Shown piece by piece: positions 7,897-17,428 of a stretch of DNA of 35,070 bases. This DNA comes from an uncultured archaeon A07HB70. GTDB lineage: Archaea; Halobacteriota; Halobacteria; Halobacteriales; Haloferacaceae. Where the stretch lies: positions 204,576-239,645 of the forward strand of contig KI543181.1 of assembly GCA_000496195.1 (NCBI GenBank), given 5' to 3'. Positions within the stretch are counted from its first letter, which is position 1. Each line of letters opens with the position of its first letter. A model generated the notes under the pieces. It saw only the letters and a program-made list of their open reading frames with translations, was not told where the DNA came from and made no database searches. Position numbers and translations under genes: made by a program.

Positions 7897-10157
7897 AGCT
7901 CGTCGTAAAGCCCCTCAAGCAGAAGGACGCGGGCCGCGGGCTCGCGGCGATAGACAAGCAGGCCGCCGCGGAACTCGGCCTCAACCCCGGCGACTTCGTC
8001 CGGATCGAGGGGAGCGACAGCACCGCTATCGCGCGGGTCTGGCCCGGCTACCCAGAGGACTCGGACACCGGCGTCGTCCGGATCGACGGTCGTCTGCGCC
8101 AGCAGGCCGGCGTCGGTATCGACGACCGCGCGGAGGTCGAAGCCGCGGACGTCAGCCCCGCCGAGCGCGTGACGGTCGCCCTGCCCCAGCAGATCGGCAT
8201 CCGCGGCAACATCGAGTCGCTGGTCCGGCGCGAGCTGAACGGCCAGCCCGTCACCGCGGGCCAGTCCGTCCAGCTCCCGCTGGGTCTCGGCTTCATGGGC
8301 GGACAGGGGCAGGCGATCCCGCTGAAGATCGCCGCCACCAGCCCCGACGGAACGGTCGTGATCAACGACTCGACCGAGGTCCAGATCAGCCAGCAGCCGG
8401 CGGAGCAGATCCGCGAGTCCGGCGCCGGCGCGGGCGCAGAGGGCGCCCCCGACGTCACCTACGAGGATATCGGCGGGCTGGAGCGCGAACTCGAGCAGGT
8501 CCGGGAGATGATCGAGCTCCCGATGCGACATCCGGAGCTGTTCAAGCGCCTCGGGATCGAGCCGCCGAAGGGTGTGCTGCTCCACGGTCCGCCGGGAACT
8601 GGCAAGACGCTCATCGCCAAGGCGGTGGCGAACGAGATCGACGCCAGCTTCCAGACGATCTCCGGCCCGGAGATCATGTCGAAGTACTACGGCGAGAGCG
8701 AGGAGCAGCTCCGCGACGTGTTCGAGGAGGCGACCGAGAACGCCCCCGCGATCGTCTTCATGGACGAGCTCGACTCGATCGCCGCCAAGCGCGACGAGGC
8801 CGGCGGCGACGTCGAGCGCCGGGTCGTCGCCCAGCTCCTGTCGCTGATGGACGGCCTCGACGAGCGCGGCGAGGTCGTCGTCATCGGGGCGACGAACCGC
8901 GTCGACGCGATCGACCCCGCGCTCCGGCGCGGCGGGCGGTTCGACCGCGAGATCGAGATCGGTGTCCCCGACCGTGGCGGTCGCAAGGAGATCATGCAGG
9001 TCCACACCCGCGGGATGCCGCTGACCGACGACGTCGACCTCGACCAGTACGCCGAGTCGACCCACGGCTTCGTCGGCGCCGACCTCGAGAGCCTCGCGAA
9101 GGAGGCCGCGATGAACGCGCTCCGGCGTGTCAGGCCGGAGATCGACCTCGACGCCGAGCAGATAGACGCCGAGGTGCTCGAGTCGCTGCGGGTCACCGAC
9201 GACGACATGCGCGAGGCGCTGAAGGGGATCGAGCCCTCTGCGCTCCGCGAGGTGTTCGTCGAGGTGCCCGACGTCACCTGGGCCGACGTCGGCGGGCTCG
9301 GAGACACGAAAGAGCGCCTGCGCGAGACGATCCAGTGGCCGCTCGAGTACGGCGAGGTGTTCGACGCGATGGACGTCGACGCGGCGAAGGGCGTGATGCT
9401 CTACGGTCCGCCCGGAACGGGCAAGACCCTGCTCGCGAAGGCCGTCGCGAACGAGGCGGAGTCGAACTTCATCTCGATAAAGGGCCCCGAGCTGCTGAAC
9501 AAGTTCGTCGGCGAGTCCGAGAAGGGGATCCGCGAGGTGTTCTCGAAGGCCCGCGAGAACGCTCCGACCGTGATCTTCTTCGACGAGATCGACGCCATCG
9601 CCGGCGAGCGCGGCCAGGGGTCCTCCGACTCCGGGGTCGGCGAACGGATGGTCTCGCAGCTCCTGACCGAGCTCGACGGGCTGGAGACGCTGGAGGACGT
9701 CGTCGTGGTCGCCACCAGCAACCGGCCCGACCTGATCGACAGCGCCCTGCTCCGCCCGGGTCGGCTGGACCGACACGTCCACGTCCCCGTTCCGGACGAG
9801 GAGGCACGGCGCAGGATCTTCGAGGTCCACACCCGCGACAAGCCGCTGGCGAGCGACGTCGACCTCGACAGGCTGGCCCGCCGGACGGAGGGGTACGTCG
9901 GCGCGGACGTCGAGGCGGTCTGCCGCGAGGCCTCCATGGCGGCCACCCGCGAGTTCGTCAACAGCGTCCCGCGAGAGGAGATGGTCGACCGGGTCGGTAA
10001 CGTCCGCGTGACGATGGACCACTTCGACCGGGCGCTCTCCGAGGTCGGCCCGAGCGTCACACAGGAGACCCGCGAGCGCTACGAGGAGATCGAACAGCGG
10101 TTCCAGCGCTCCGAGACCGCCGGCGTCGGGGACGACGCCAGCCGGACGTTCCAGTAG
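7893..10157 (+). CDS. cdc48: CDC48/VCP-type AAA+ ATPase (two AAA domains)
   Basis: N-terminal double-psi barrel ([42 protein letters not shown]), two Walker A motifs (GPPGTGKT) and Walker B/SRH elements ([41 protein letters not shown]). Confidence 0.97.
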   Translation: MKLVVKPLKQKDAGRGLAAIDKQAAAELGLNPGDFVRIEGSDSTAIARVWPGYPEDSDTGVVRIDGRLRQQAGVGIDDRAEVEAADVSPAERVTVALPQQIGIRGNIESLVRRELNGQPVTAGQSVQLPLGLGFMGGQGQAIPLKIAATSPDGTVVINDSTEVQISQQPAEQIRESGAGAGAEGAPDVTYEDIGGLERELEQVREMIELPMRHPELFKRLGIEPPKGVLLHGPPGTGKTLIAKAVANEIDASFQTISGPEIMSKYYGESEEQLRDVFEEATENAPAIVFMDELDSIAAKRDEAGGDVERRVVAQLLSLMDGLDERGEVVVIGATNRVDAIDPALRRGGRFDREIEIGVPDRGGRKEIMQVHTRGMPLTDDVDLDQYAESTHGFVGADLESLAKEAAMNALRRVRPEIDLDAEQIDAEVLESLRVTDDDMREALKGIEPSALREVFVEVPDVTWADVGGLGDTKERLRETIQWPLEYGEVFDAMDVDAAKGVMLYGPPGTGKTLLAKAVANEAESNFISIKGPELLNKFVGESEKGIREVFSKARENAPTVIFFDEIDAIAGERGQGSSDSGVGERMVSQLLTELDGLETLEDVVVVATSNRPDLIDSALLRPGRLDRHVHVPVPDEEARRRIFEVHTRDKPLASDVDLDRLARRTEGYVGADVEAVCREASMAATREFVNSVPREEMVDRVGNVRVTMDHFDRALSEVGPSVTQETRERYEEIEQRFQRSETAGVGDDASRTFQ

Positions 10158-10236
10158 CCGGCGCGTCGACCGCGTTCGGTCTCCCGCTGCTCCTCGACAC
10201 GGACAGCCTCTTAGCCGCGCCGGCGAAGGCTCGCCC

Positions 10237-11124
10237 GTGTCACGGCTCCGCGACGCCGCCCTGTTCGTCCTCCTCGGGCTCGTGTGGGGCGGCGGGTTCC
10301 CGGCGACGGAGGTGGGCCTGACCGCCGTCTCGCCGCTCGCACTGGCCGCGCTGCGCTACTACGTCGGGGGCGGCCTCCTCGTCCTCGCCCTCGCCGCCCT
10401 CCGCGGGCGCGACGTCCTCCCGACGGGACCGGGCGACGGCGCCGCGGTCGTCGCCGGCGGCGTCCTGCTCATGGGCGGCAACGCCGTCCTCTTTCTCGGC
10501 CAGCAGCTCGTCACCGGCGGCGTCGCCAGCATCCTCTTCGCCCTCATCCCCGTGCTGACCGCCGCGGGCGGGAGCCTGTTCCTCGACGACGGCGTGCCGG
10601 ACGCGGTCGAACTCGCCGGCGTCGCGCTCGGCGTCGGCGGCGTCGCCCTCGTCGCCAGCCCCGGGAGCCCCGGCGCGACGCCGCGTGGCGCCGGACTCGT
10701 CGTCGTCGCCGTCGTCGCCGTCGCCGCCGGAAACGTCGCCGTCGAGCGCGCGGCGCCCGCGAGCGACGGCGTCGTCGTCGCCGGCTGGGCGATGCTCCTC
10801 GGCGCCCCCCTCGTCCACGCCTCTGCGCGGCTCGCGGGCGAGCGCCTGACCGTCGTCGCCGGCGCGACGCCCGCGGCGCTCGGCGCACTACTCTTTCTCG
10901 GTGTCGTCGCCAGCGCCCTCGCGTACACCGTCTACTTCGGGCTCATCCGTCGCGTCGGCGCCTTCCGGGTGAGCCTCGTCTCCTACGTCGTCCCCGTCGT
11001 CGCCACCGTCGTCGGCGTCGTCGCTCTCGCAGAGCCGGTCGGGCCGAGCGCTCCCGCGGGGTTCCTGCTGGTGCTCGGCGGGTTCGCCCTCGTCGAACGC
11101 GAGTCGATCCGGGACCTGCTATAG
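10237..11124 (+). CDS. EamA/DMT-superfamily permease
   Basis: GTG start; MSRLRDAALFVLLGLVWGGGFPATEVGL..; about 10 TM helices and a C-terminal EP(V)GPSAPAGFLLVLGGFALV motif typical of EamA. Confidence 0.9.
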   Translation: MSRLRDAALFVLLGLVWGGGFPATEVGLTAVSPLALAALRYYVGGGLLVLALAALRGRDVLPTGPGDGAAVVAGGVLLMGGNAVLFLGQQLVTGGVASILFALIPVLTAAGGSLFLDDGVPDAVELAGVALGVGGVALVASPGSPGATPRGAGLVVVAVVAVAAGNVAVERAAPASDGVVVAGWAMLLGAPLVHASARLAGERLTVVAGATPAALGALLFLGVVASALAYTVYFGLIRRVGAFRVSLVSYVVPVVATVVGVVALAEPVGPSAPAGFLLVLGGFALVERESIRDLL

Positions 11125-11994
11125 CCGCTCGGCGGCGTCTTTCTCCACCAGCGGCGCCGCGTTGTCGGCCGGCAGGCTGACGACGTCCTCGGCCTCCAGC
11201 CGGTAGCTCCGGTCGTCGACGCCGTATATCTCGCCGACGTCGGCGGTGATGCGCACGGTGGTGCGCTCCGCAGCCGGGTCGTCGTCCGGGCGCGCTCCCG
11301 CGTCGGGCCGCTCTGCCGTCTCGTCGTCTGGCACACCCGGTCCACGCCCGTTCCCGGCTGCGCGCTCGTCGCTCGTGACCGGGTCGTGTTCGCCGCCGGG
11401 TGCCGGGGGCTCCGTCTCGCCGCCGTCAACCCGCGGGTCGTCGTCCTGTCCGCCGCCCATCGCCTCGGCGAGCATCCCGGCGGGGTCGTCCGACGCCGGG
11501 AGAGGGTCGCCGCTCCCGTCTGTCGGCTCCCGACGCTCCGGCGCCGGCTCGGGCGCCTCTGTGGGCGCGTCCGGCGCCGCGCTCCGGTCCGTCGCCTCTC
11601 CGCTCCCCGACTCCTCCAGCGCCCCGAGCACCTGCGAGCGGCTGTCTCGGATGCGCTCGACGAGGTCGTCGAACAGCGCGCGCTCCTCGTCGGTCAGCCC
11701 CTCGCTGTCGTGTGGCATGTCCGCGGCGGCGAACGAGGCGTGCTTGACGACCTTGCCGACCCGGCGCTCGTACAGCGACTCGACGACCTCGGTGGCGGAC
11801 TGGAGCTCGTCCGTCAGGCGCCGAACCTCCGGGTCTCCGTACGGGTCGTCGGCCTCGTTCGCCGCGCGCTCGCGGGCCGTCTTCAGCCCGGAGATGTAGT
11901 CCGCGGCGTCCCGGTAGAACGACTCCGGGAGCTGGCCGAGGCTGTCCCGTTCGCGCTCGTGCCGTCGTCGTTCGCGCAGGTCCTCCAGGTTCAC
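11119..11994 (-). CDS. DNA replication GINS-family protein with long disordered linker
   Basis: MNLEDLRERRRHERERDSLGQLPESFYRDAADYISGLKTARERA... (GINS A domain), an acidic/Pro-rich linker, then a C-terminal B domain TVRITADVGEIYGVDDRSYRLEAEDVVSLPADNAAPLVEKDAAERL. Adjacent to priS. Confidence 0.88.
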   Translation of the reverse strand: MNLEDLRERRRHERERDSLGQLPESFYRDAADYISGLKTARERAANEADDPYGDPEVRRLTDELQSATEVVESLYERRVGKVVKHASFAAADMPHDSEGLTDEERALFDDLVERIRDSRSQVLGALEESGSGEATDRSAAPDAPTEAPEPAPERREPTDGSGDPLPASDDPAGMLAEAMGGGQDDDPRVDGGETEPPAPGGEHDPVTSDERAAGNGRGPGVPDDETAERPDAGARPDDDPAAERTTVRITADVGEIYGVDDRSYRLEAEDVVSLPADNAAPLVEKDAAERL

Positions 11995-13154
11995 GCCTCT
12001 CTCACCTTCCGTGCCCGGTCGCGCGCCATCAGGAAGACGCCGACGGGCTCCCGAACGACATACTCGCCTGCCGCCGGTCTAAAGCTACCGCCACCGACGG
12101 TCACCGGCTCGGAGCCCGGCTCCGTCACCTCCACCCGGACCTCCTGTCCGGTGAACCGCTCCGGGACCGCGTCGGTCAGGGGGTCGAACGCGGCCACGTC
12201 CGCGCGGTCGATTCGCCGGACTGCGAGGCCGGTGCCGCCGTGGAGGCTCTCGGGCAGGCGGATGAGGCGGTTCACGTCGGTCGTCACCGGCTCGTCGACC
12301 GGCGAGGAGTCGCGCTCGACCGCCTCGTCCGCGAGGCGTTCGACCAGCACCCGTGCGCCCGGTCCGCCGGCCTCGAGGTTGCCCGCCCGCACGGCCTCCG
12401 GGTTGCGCCGGAACGCCGTCAGGATCGTCTCGGCGCGTCCCTCGCCGATCCCGTCGTACGACTGGAGCCGCTCGAGTGCGTCCGCCTCCGGCGCCTCCCG
12501 GAGGTCGCTCGCCAGGTCGACCAGCAGCCCGTGGACCCGCCGGCCCCATCCGCCGCCGGCGCGCAGGACGCGCCGGGTCGTCCCCTCGACGCTCCGGGTG
12601 GCCACCAGCCCTTCGACGTCCAGGCCGGCGCCGCGGACGTAGTCGACAACCTCGCGCCGCGCCGTCGCGTCCAGCCCCCGCACCGACGGGTCGCGGGCGT
12701 GGACGTGGTAGCCCCGACTCCCGGAGAAGACCACCTCGACGTCGAACCCGAAGTCGCGCTCGAGGAGGTCGAGCAGGTTCTGGAGCGCCTCCTTGCAGGC
12801 CGCGAGCATCCCCTCGTAGCTCGTCTTCTCGGGGTCGACCGCGGGCAGGTGGTCAGCGTCGAGGTCGAAGACGAGGTCGGCGCCGCGCCAGCCCTTCCCG
12901 TCCATGTCGCGGGTCGCCGGGTCGTCGTAGCGCGCGGCGGAGAAGTAGACGTGTCGCGGCGCCTCGCCGGCGAGAAACGACGCGAGGTCGCCGAGCTCGA
13001 GCAGCGACTGGTGGCGAACCATCGTCGTTCCGCCCTCGGTGAACGGGATGTGGCCCCACTCGCGCGCGTCGGCGGCGGGCGGGGACGTGAGCGTCGCCTC
13101 CCGGTAGTAGTCGCCGAAGCGCCCCCGCAGGTACTCTCGTGTGCGCCGGTCCAT
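11991..13154 (-). CDS. priS: DNA primase small catalytic subunit PriS
   Basis: MDRRTREYLRGRFGDYYREA.., REWGHIPF, DLVFDLDADHLP (catalytic DxD), VVFSGSRGYHVHARD, RLIRLPESLHGGTGLAV. Confidence 0.95.
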   Translation of the reverse strand: MDRRTREYLRGRFGDYYREATLTSPPAADAREWGHIPFTEGGTTMVRHQSLLELGDLASFLAGEAPRHVYFSAARYDDPATRDMDGKGWRGADLVFDLDADHLPAVDPEKTSYEGMLAACKEALQNLLDLLERDFGFDVEVVFSGSRGYHVHARDPSVRGLDATARREVVDYVRGAGLDVEGLVATRSVEGTTRRVLRAGGGWGRRVHGLLVDLASDLREAPEADALERLQSYDGIGEGRAETILTAFRRNPEAVRAGNLEAGGPGARVLVERLADEAVERDSSPVDEPVTTDVNRLIRLPESLHGGTGLAVRRIDRADVAAFDPLTDAVPERFTGQEVRVEVTEPGSEPVTVGGGSFRPAAGEYVVREPVGVFLMARDRARKVREA

Positions 13155-13182
13155 CGACGGTCTGGAGACCGGAGCGACGGAG

Positions 13183-14226
13183 TTAGTCGTTTCGTCCCGG
13201 CTCGACCCGTATCTCGTGGGCCTCGACGTCCTCGAGCGCCGCGACCCGACCCCCGACCGTCACCGGGCCGTCGGCGCCGTCGACGGTGAACGACGCGACC
13301 TCCTCGTTCGGGTCGTACCGGACCGACGTCACCGGGCCCTCGACGACCGTCGGCGTGCCCGTCTCGACGTCGCGCCCCTCGACGCGGGCGCGCGCCTCGC
13401 CGCCGTGGGCGTCGAGATCCTTCACCGCCCGGCGGATGGTGGCGTACGTGCGCGGGAACTCCCCGGGCTCGTCGGCGTCGGCGAGCGGGTCCGCCGTCGT
13501 CCAGATGACGGTGCCGAAGAAGCCGGAGACCAGGAACCCGAGCGCCGAGCGGTCGAAGATAACCCCGTAGCGGTCGAGCTCCTCCCGGAGCGCGTCCTGT
13601 GTCGTGTAGACGGAGTACGTGCCGTCCGCGACGGCGACGACCGGCGTCGTGATGCCGCGCCGGGCGCGGGCGGTCGTCGAGACGGCGTCGTAGTCGAACG
13701 TCTCCGGCGCCGGCGCGCGCTCGGCGGGCGCGACGACGAGCTCGACGCTCGTGCCGCGGTCGACGGCCTCTGTCAGCGGCTCGCGGAACCGCCGGAGGAG
13801 GTCCGGCGTGAGCGAGACGAGCAGCTCGTACTCCGCGCTCTCGATCACCTCGCGGACGTGCCGGAGGATGGTCGCGCGGGACTTGACGAGCGTCACCGCC
13901 TCCGTGTCGCGGGCGGGCGCCGTGTAGCGCGCCGACAGCGAGGCGACCAGGTCGACGAGCGACGACTCGACGTCGCCGAACGCCTCCTCCGGGTCGACGG
14001 CGACGATCTTCATCGGTCGGGACTCCCGGAGTTCGACCAGCCCGCGGTCGGCGAGGCTCCGCGCCGTGTCGTACACCCGCGGCTGTGGGACGCCCGTCGC
14101 CTCCGCAACCTCGCTCGCGGTCAGTTCGCCGTGCTCGAGCACCGCGAGGTACGCCTCGATCTCGTACTCGCCGAGCGTGAGCCGTTCTCCGACCCGTTCG
14201 AGCGTTCGCTGGAGGTCGTCAGCCAT
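13183..14226 (-). CDS. TrmB-family transcriptional regulator
   Basis: [66 protein letters not shown] (TrmB wHTH) plus a C-terminal effector domain. Confidence 0.9.
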   Translation of the reverse strand: MADDLQRTLERVGERLTLGEYEIEAYLAVLEHGELTASEVAEATGVPQPRVYDTARSLADRGLVELRESRPMKIVAVDPEEAFGDVESSLVDLVASLSARYTAPARDTEAVTLVKSRATILRHVREVIESAEYELLVSLTPDLLRRFREPLTEAVDRGTSVELVVAPAERAPAPETFDYDAVSTTARARRGITTPVVAVADGTYSVYTTQDALREELDRYGVIFDRSALGFLVSGFFGTVIWTTADPLADADEPGEFPRTYATIRRAVKDLDAHGGEARARVEGRDVETGTPTVVEGPVTSVRYDPNEEVASFTVDGADGPVTVGGRVAALEDVEAHEIRVEPGRND

Positions 14227-14317
14227 GTTCGACCCTGATACAGGCGAGGGTATGGAACTACCGACTCGCTGCGCCGTAGCGGTGGACTTAGGACCGCAGA
14301 GCGGGAGAACTGTGACC

Positions 14318-15313
14318 ATGGGATCCGGCGTCACGCCGGCGCAGGCGCTCCCGGCGCCCGGCGAGGCCGCCACGTACCTGCGCTCGCTGGCCGGGACCAC
14401 CCCGGCGAAGCTGGCGGCGGCGGCTGTCGTCCTCGCTGTCGGGGTCGCGGCGTCGAAGTACGTCGTCCGCCTGCTCGGGCGCCCGGTCGCGCGACGGTTC
14501 GAGCGAGAGAGCGTCGCTCAAACCGTCCTCCGGACGGTCCGGACCGCCGTTGTCGCCCTCGCCGTCGCCGTCGCGGCGTCGATCCTCGGGTTCGGCGCCG
14601 GCGACGTCCTCCTCTCGGTGACGGTGTTCTCCGCCGTCCTCGGTATCGTCCTCGCGCCGATCGTCGGCAACATCGTCAGCGGCGTGTTCGTCCTCGCCGA
14701 CCAGCCCTACGAGATCGGCGACATGGTCGAGATGGAGGACGGGACACGTGGGTTCGTCGACGACATCACGATCCGCTACACGAAGGTCCTCACCCTCGAC
14801 AACACGTTCCGGGTCGTCCCGAACGGTACCATCCGCGAGCAGAAGGTGACCAACTACTCCGCCGAGGACCAGCGCACCCGCCTGCGGCTCTCGGTGCTCG
14901 TCACCTACGAGTGCGACCTGGACGCCGCTCGACGCCTCCTCGAGCGCGCCGCCCGCGACTGCGATGCGGTGATCGACGGCGGCCCGAACATCCGTATCGG
15001 CGCGGCGCGCTACCCCGCCGGTCCGACCGCCTACCTCGACGAGTTCGCCGACAGCGGCATCCTCATTACGCTCCGCTACTGGGCCAGCCAGCCGTACAAG
15101 CTCCTCACCGTCCGGTCGCGGGTCCAGAGCCGGTTCTGGGCGCTGATGGCCGAGGAGCAGCCGGACGTCGACTTCGCCTACCCCCACCAGCAGCTTCTCG
15201 TCGACGAGGACGACCCGCTCCGGGTCCAGGCAGGGACAGTCGACGGCGCCACGAGCCTCGACGGCGACCTGCCGGCGGACGCCGAGCGTGGCCACGACCC
15301 CGACGCCGGCTAG
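14318..15313 (+). CDS. MscS-family mechanosensitive ion channel
   Basis: [24 protein letters not shown]..; TM helices followed by [62 protein letters not shown] (MscS beta domain). Confidence 0.93.
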   Translation: MGSGVTPAQALPAPGEAATYLRSLAGTTPAKLAAAAVVLAVGVAASKYVVRLLGRPVARRFERESVAQTVLRTVRTAVVALAVAVAASILGFGAGDVLLSVTVFSAVLGIVLAPIVGNIVSGVFVLADQPYEIGDMVEMEDGTRGFVDDITIRYTKVLTLDNTFRVVPNGTIREQKVTNYSAEDQRTRLRLSVLVTYECDLDAARRLLERAARDCDAVIDGGPNIRIGAARYPAGPTAYLDEFADSGILITLRYWASQPYKLLTVRSRVQSRFWALMAEEQPDVDFAYPHQQLLVDEDDPLRVQAGTVDGATSLDGDLPADAERGHDPDAG

Positions 15314-15726
15314 TCGACCGAGACCGTCACGACCTCGCAGTCGAGTTCGCGTCGGAGGTGCTGCTCGACGTCCGGCCCGTCGAACACCCGGGTGAGCATC
15401 CTTCGCCAGCGCCCGGCCTGCTTCGAGCCGATGACGACGACGTCGGCGCCCTCGGCTGCCGCCTCCTCGAGGATGGCCTCCTCGACGAGGAACCCCCGCC
15501 GGACGACGTACCGGGCGTTCTTCAGCCGACCGACCGACCGCTCTACGGCGGCCTTCAGATCCCCCCGACGGACGTCCTTGCCCTCCTGGTAGAGCGCGAC
15601 GTGGAGGACGGTCAGAGTCGCACCGCGCTCCTCGGCCACCGCGACGGCACGGTTCAGGGTCGCCTCGGAGTGGTCGGAGAGCGGGAACCGCACCGGGACG
15701 ACGACCACCGGCTGGCGGTCGGTCAC
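15310..15726 (-). CDS. UspA-family universal stress protein
   Basis: VVVVPVRFPLSDHSEATLNRAVAVAEERGATLTVLHV ... AEGADVVVIGSKQAGRWRRMLTRVFDGPDVEQHL; USP fold. Confidence 0.85.
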   Translation of the reverse strand: MTDRQPVVVVPVRFPLSDHSEATLNRAVAVAEERGATLTVLHVALYQEGKDVRRGDLKAAVERSVGRLKNARYVVRRGFLVEEAILEEAAAEGADVVVIGSKQAGRWRRMLTRVFDGPDVEQHLRRELDCEVVTVSVD

Positions 15727-17091
15727 CGCCCCGCCACCTCCTCGTTCCCGACCAGTCGCACCCGACCGTCGACCGTCGGGTCGAGGCCGTTGCGGCGCGC
15801 GTCGGCGACCAGCGTCTCGTACCCGACCCCGAGTTCGCGGCTGCGATCGCGCGCCGTGAGCGCCGAGAACTCCTGGCCCGTCCGCAGCAGGAAGTCCGGG
15901 AGCGCCACGTCGTACGTCGCCCCGGCGTCGACCGGTTCGCCGCCGACGCGCAGGTCACGCACCGCGCCCGCGCCGGTGTCGTACACCATCCGGGCGCCGG
16001 CGAGGTGGGCGTGCCACCAGTCCGGCTCGCCGAACCCGAGTGTCGCGCCGTGGGCCTGCCCGAGTGCCTCGCGTAGCCGCGCCCCGGAGACGCGTGCGAG
16101 GGTCAGCGGCTCCTCGAACGGGACGAGCGAGACGAGGTCGGCCCGCGTCACCGCGCCGACGAGCGGGTCGCCCGCCCGCACGCCGCCCGAGTTCACCAGC
16201 CCCACGTCCGCGTCGGCTGCGCGCCGGAACGCTCCGGCGACGAAGTTGCCGACCCGACACTCGCCGCCGAACGTCGTCGCCTCGTCGCGCGCCACCCGGT
16301 CTACGCGCGCAACCACCTCGTCCAGTCCCGCGTCGTGCGCCCGGTCGCGGAACCGGGCGGCGGCGTCCGGCGCGCTCGCGCCGTCGACGTCGTGGAGCCG
16401 CGCCGCGCCAGCGTCGAGGTCGACCTCCGCGACCAGCTGCCCGCCAGCCCCCGGGCGCGTCAGGAGCGTGCCAGCGACCCGCTCGGCGCGCCGGCTGTGG
16501 ACGTGGCCGCCGAGGACCGCGTCGACGTCCGTCGCCCGCGCGAGTTCGTCGTCGCCGGCGCCGAGGTGCGAGAGGACGACGACGAACTCCGCGCCCCGGT
16601 CCCGCAGGGCGTCGGCGGCCCGGCGCGCCGCGACGACGGGGTCCTCGAACGAGAGCGGGGCGGCCTTCGGGTTGATGACCCCGGTGTCGGGGTCGGTGAG
16701 CCCGAGAATCCCGACCCGCCTCCCGTCCACCTCGCGGAGCGTCCACGGCTCGACGCCCGCCGCCGCGCCGAACCGGTCGCCCGTCCAGCCGGACGTTCGC
16801 GCTCAGCCACGTCGGACCGGAGGCCGCGACGAGGTCGCGCGTCCGGTCGAGTCCGAAGTCGAAGTCGTGGTTGCCGAACGTCTCGAACGCCGTGCCGGCG
16901 GCGTCGAACAGGTCGAGCGCCTGCTCGCCGCGCTCGACGAGCGCGAGGACGCCCGGTCCGAGGTCGTCGCCGGTGCCACAGACGAGCGCGTCGGCCCCGT
17001 CGAGCGCCCGGAGCCGCCCGACCAGCCGACCGACGCGGTCCGGGTCGTCGTAGACGCTCTCGAGGTCCGAGTGGTGCAGGAGCCGGGCCAT
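15723..17091 (-). pseudogene. 5'-nucleotidase/UshA-like metallophosphoesterase, frameshifted near 16779
   Basis: N-terminal frame MARLLHHSDLESVYDDPDRVGRLVGRLRALDGADALVCGTGDDLGPG..FETFGNHDFDFGLD...WLSANVRLDG. The shifted frame continues DRFGAAAGVEPWTLREVDGRRVGILGLTDPDTGVINP..VVVLSHLGAGDDELA..VDAVLGGHVHS.. and the 5_nucleotid_C domain (CRVGNFVAGAFRRAADADVGLVNSGGVRAGD). Confidence 0.9.
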
Positions 17092-17139
17092 CCCTCAGGC
17101 GAGCCAGGCGGCCCGCGAATATGAGTCTGGGGCTTTCGG

Positions 17140-17349
17140 TCAGACCTCGTCGCCGGCCAGTTCGAAGGCGACCGTCACCTCGGCCTGGTACTCGCGCTCG
17201 CCGGCCGTCTCTATCTCGACGCCGAGTTCGTCGACCTCGACCCAGTGGACGTTCTCGAGCGTCGCCTGCGCGCGGTCGACCGCGTCGTCCGCGGCGGCGT
17301 CGAACCCCTCTGTGCTCCGGCCGATCAGCGTGACCTTCTTGTAGACCAC
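17140..17349 (-). CDS. Dodecin (flavin-binding)
   Basis: GTG start; [69 protein letters not shown]; dodecin length and the conserved central Trp. Confidence 0.92.
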   Translation of the reverse strand: MVYKKVTLIGRSTEGFDAAADDAVDRAQATLENVHWVEVDELGVEIETAGEREYQAEVTVAFELAGDEV

Positions 17350-17428
17350 GTGACCCGAACGCCGCCCCTCCTCCCTCAATCTTCGGGCGTGTGGCAAAGC
17401 ATTTGTGACGCGCTCCGGTGCGAACTGT

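Noticed and set aside
7887-10022. 711-aa antisense ORF opposite cdc48
   Set aside because: Mirror-frame ORF caused by high GC. The sense strand has unmistakable AAA motifs and the antisense translation has no recognisable domain.
14911-17124. 737-aa plus-strand ORF opposite UspA/nucleotidase
   Set aside because: R/P/S-rich translation with no motif. The opposite strand encodes recognisable domains.
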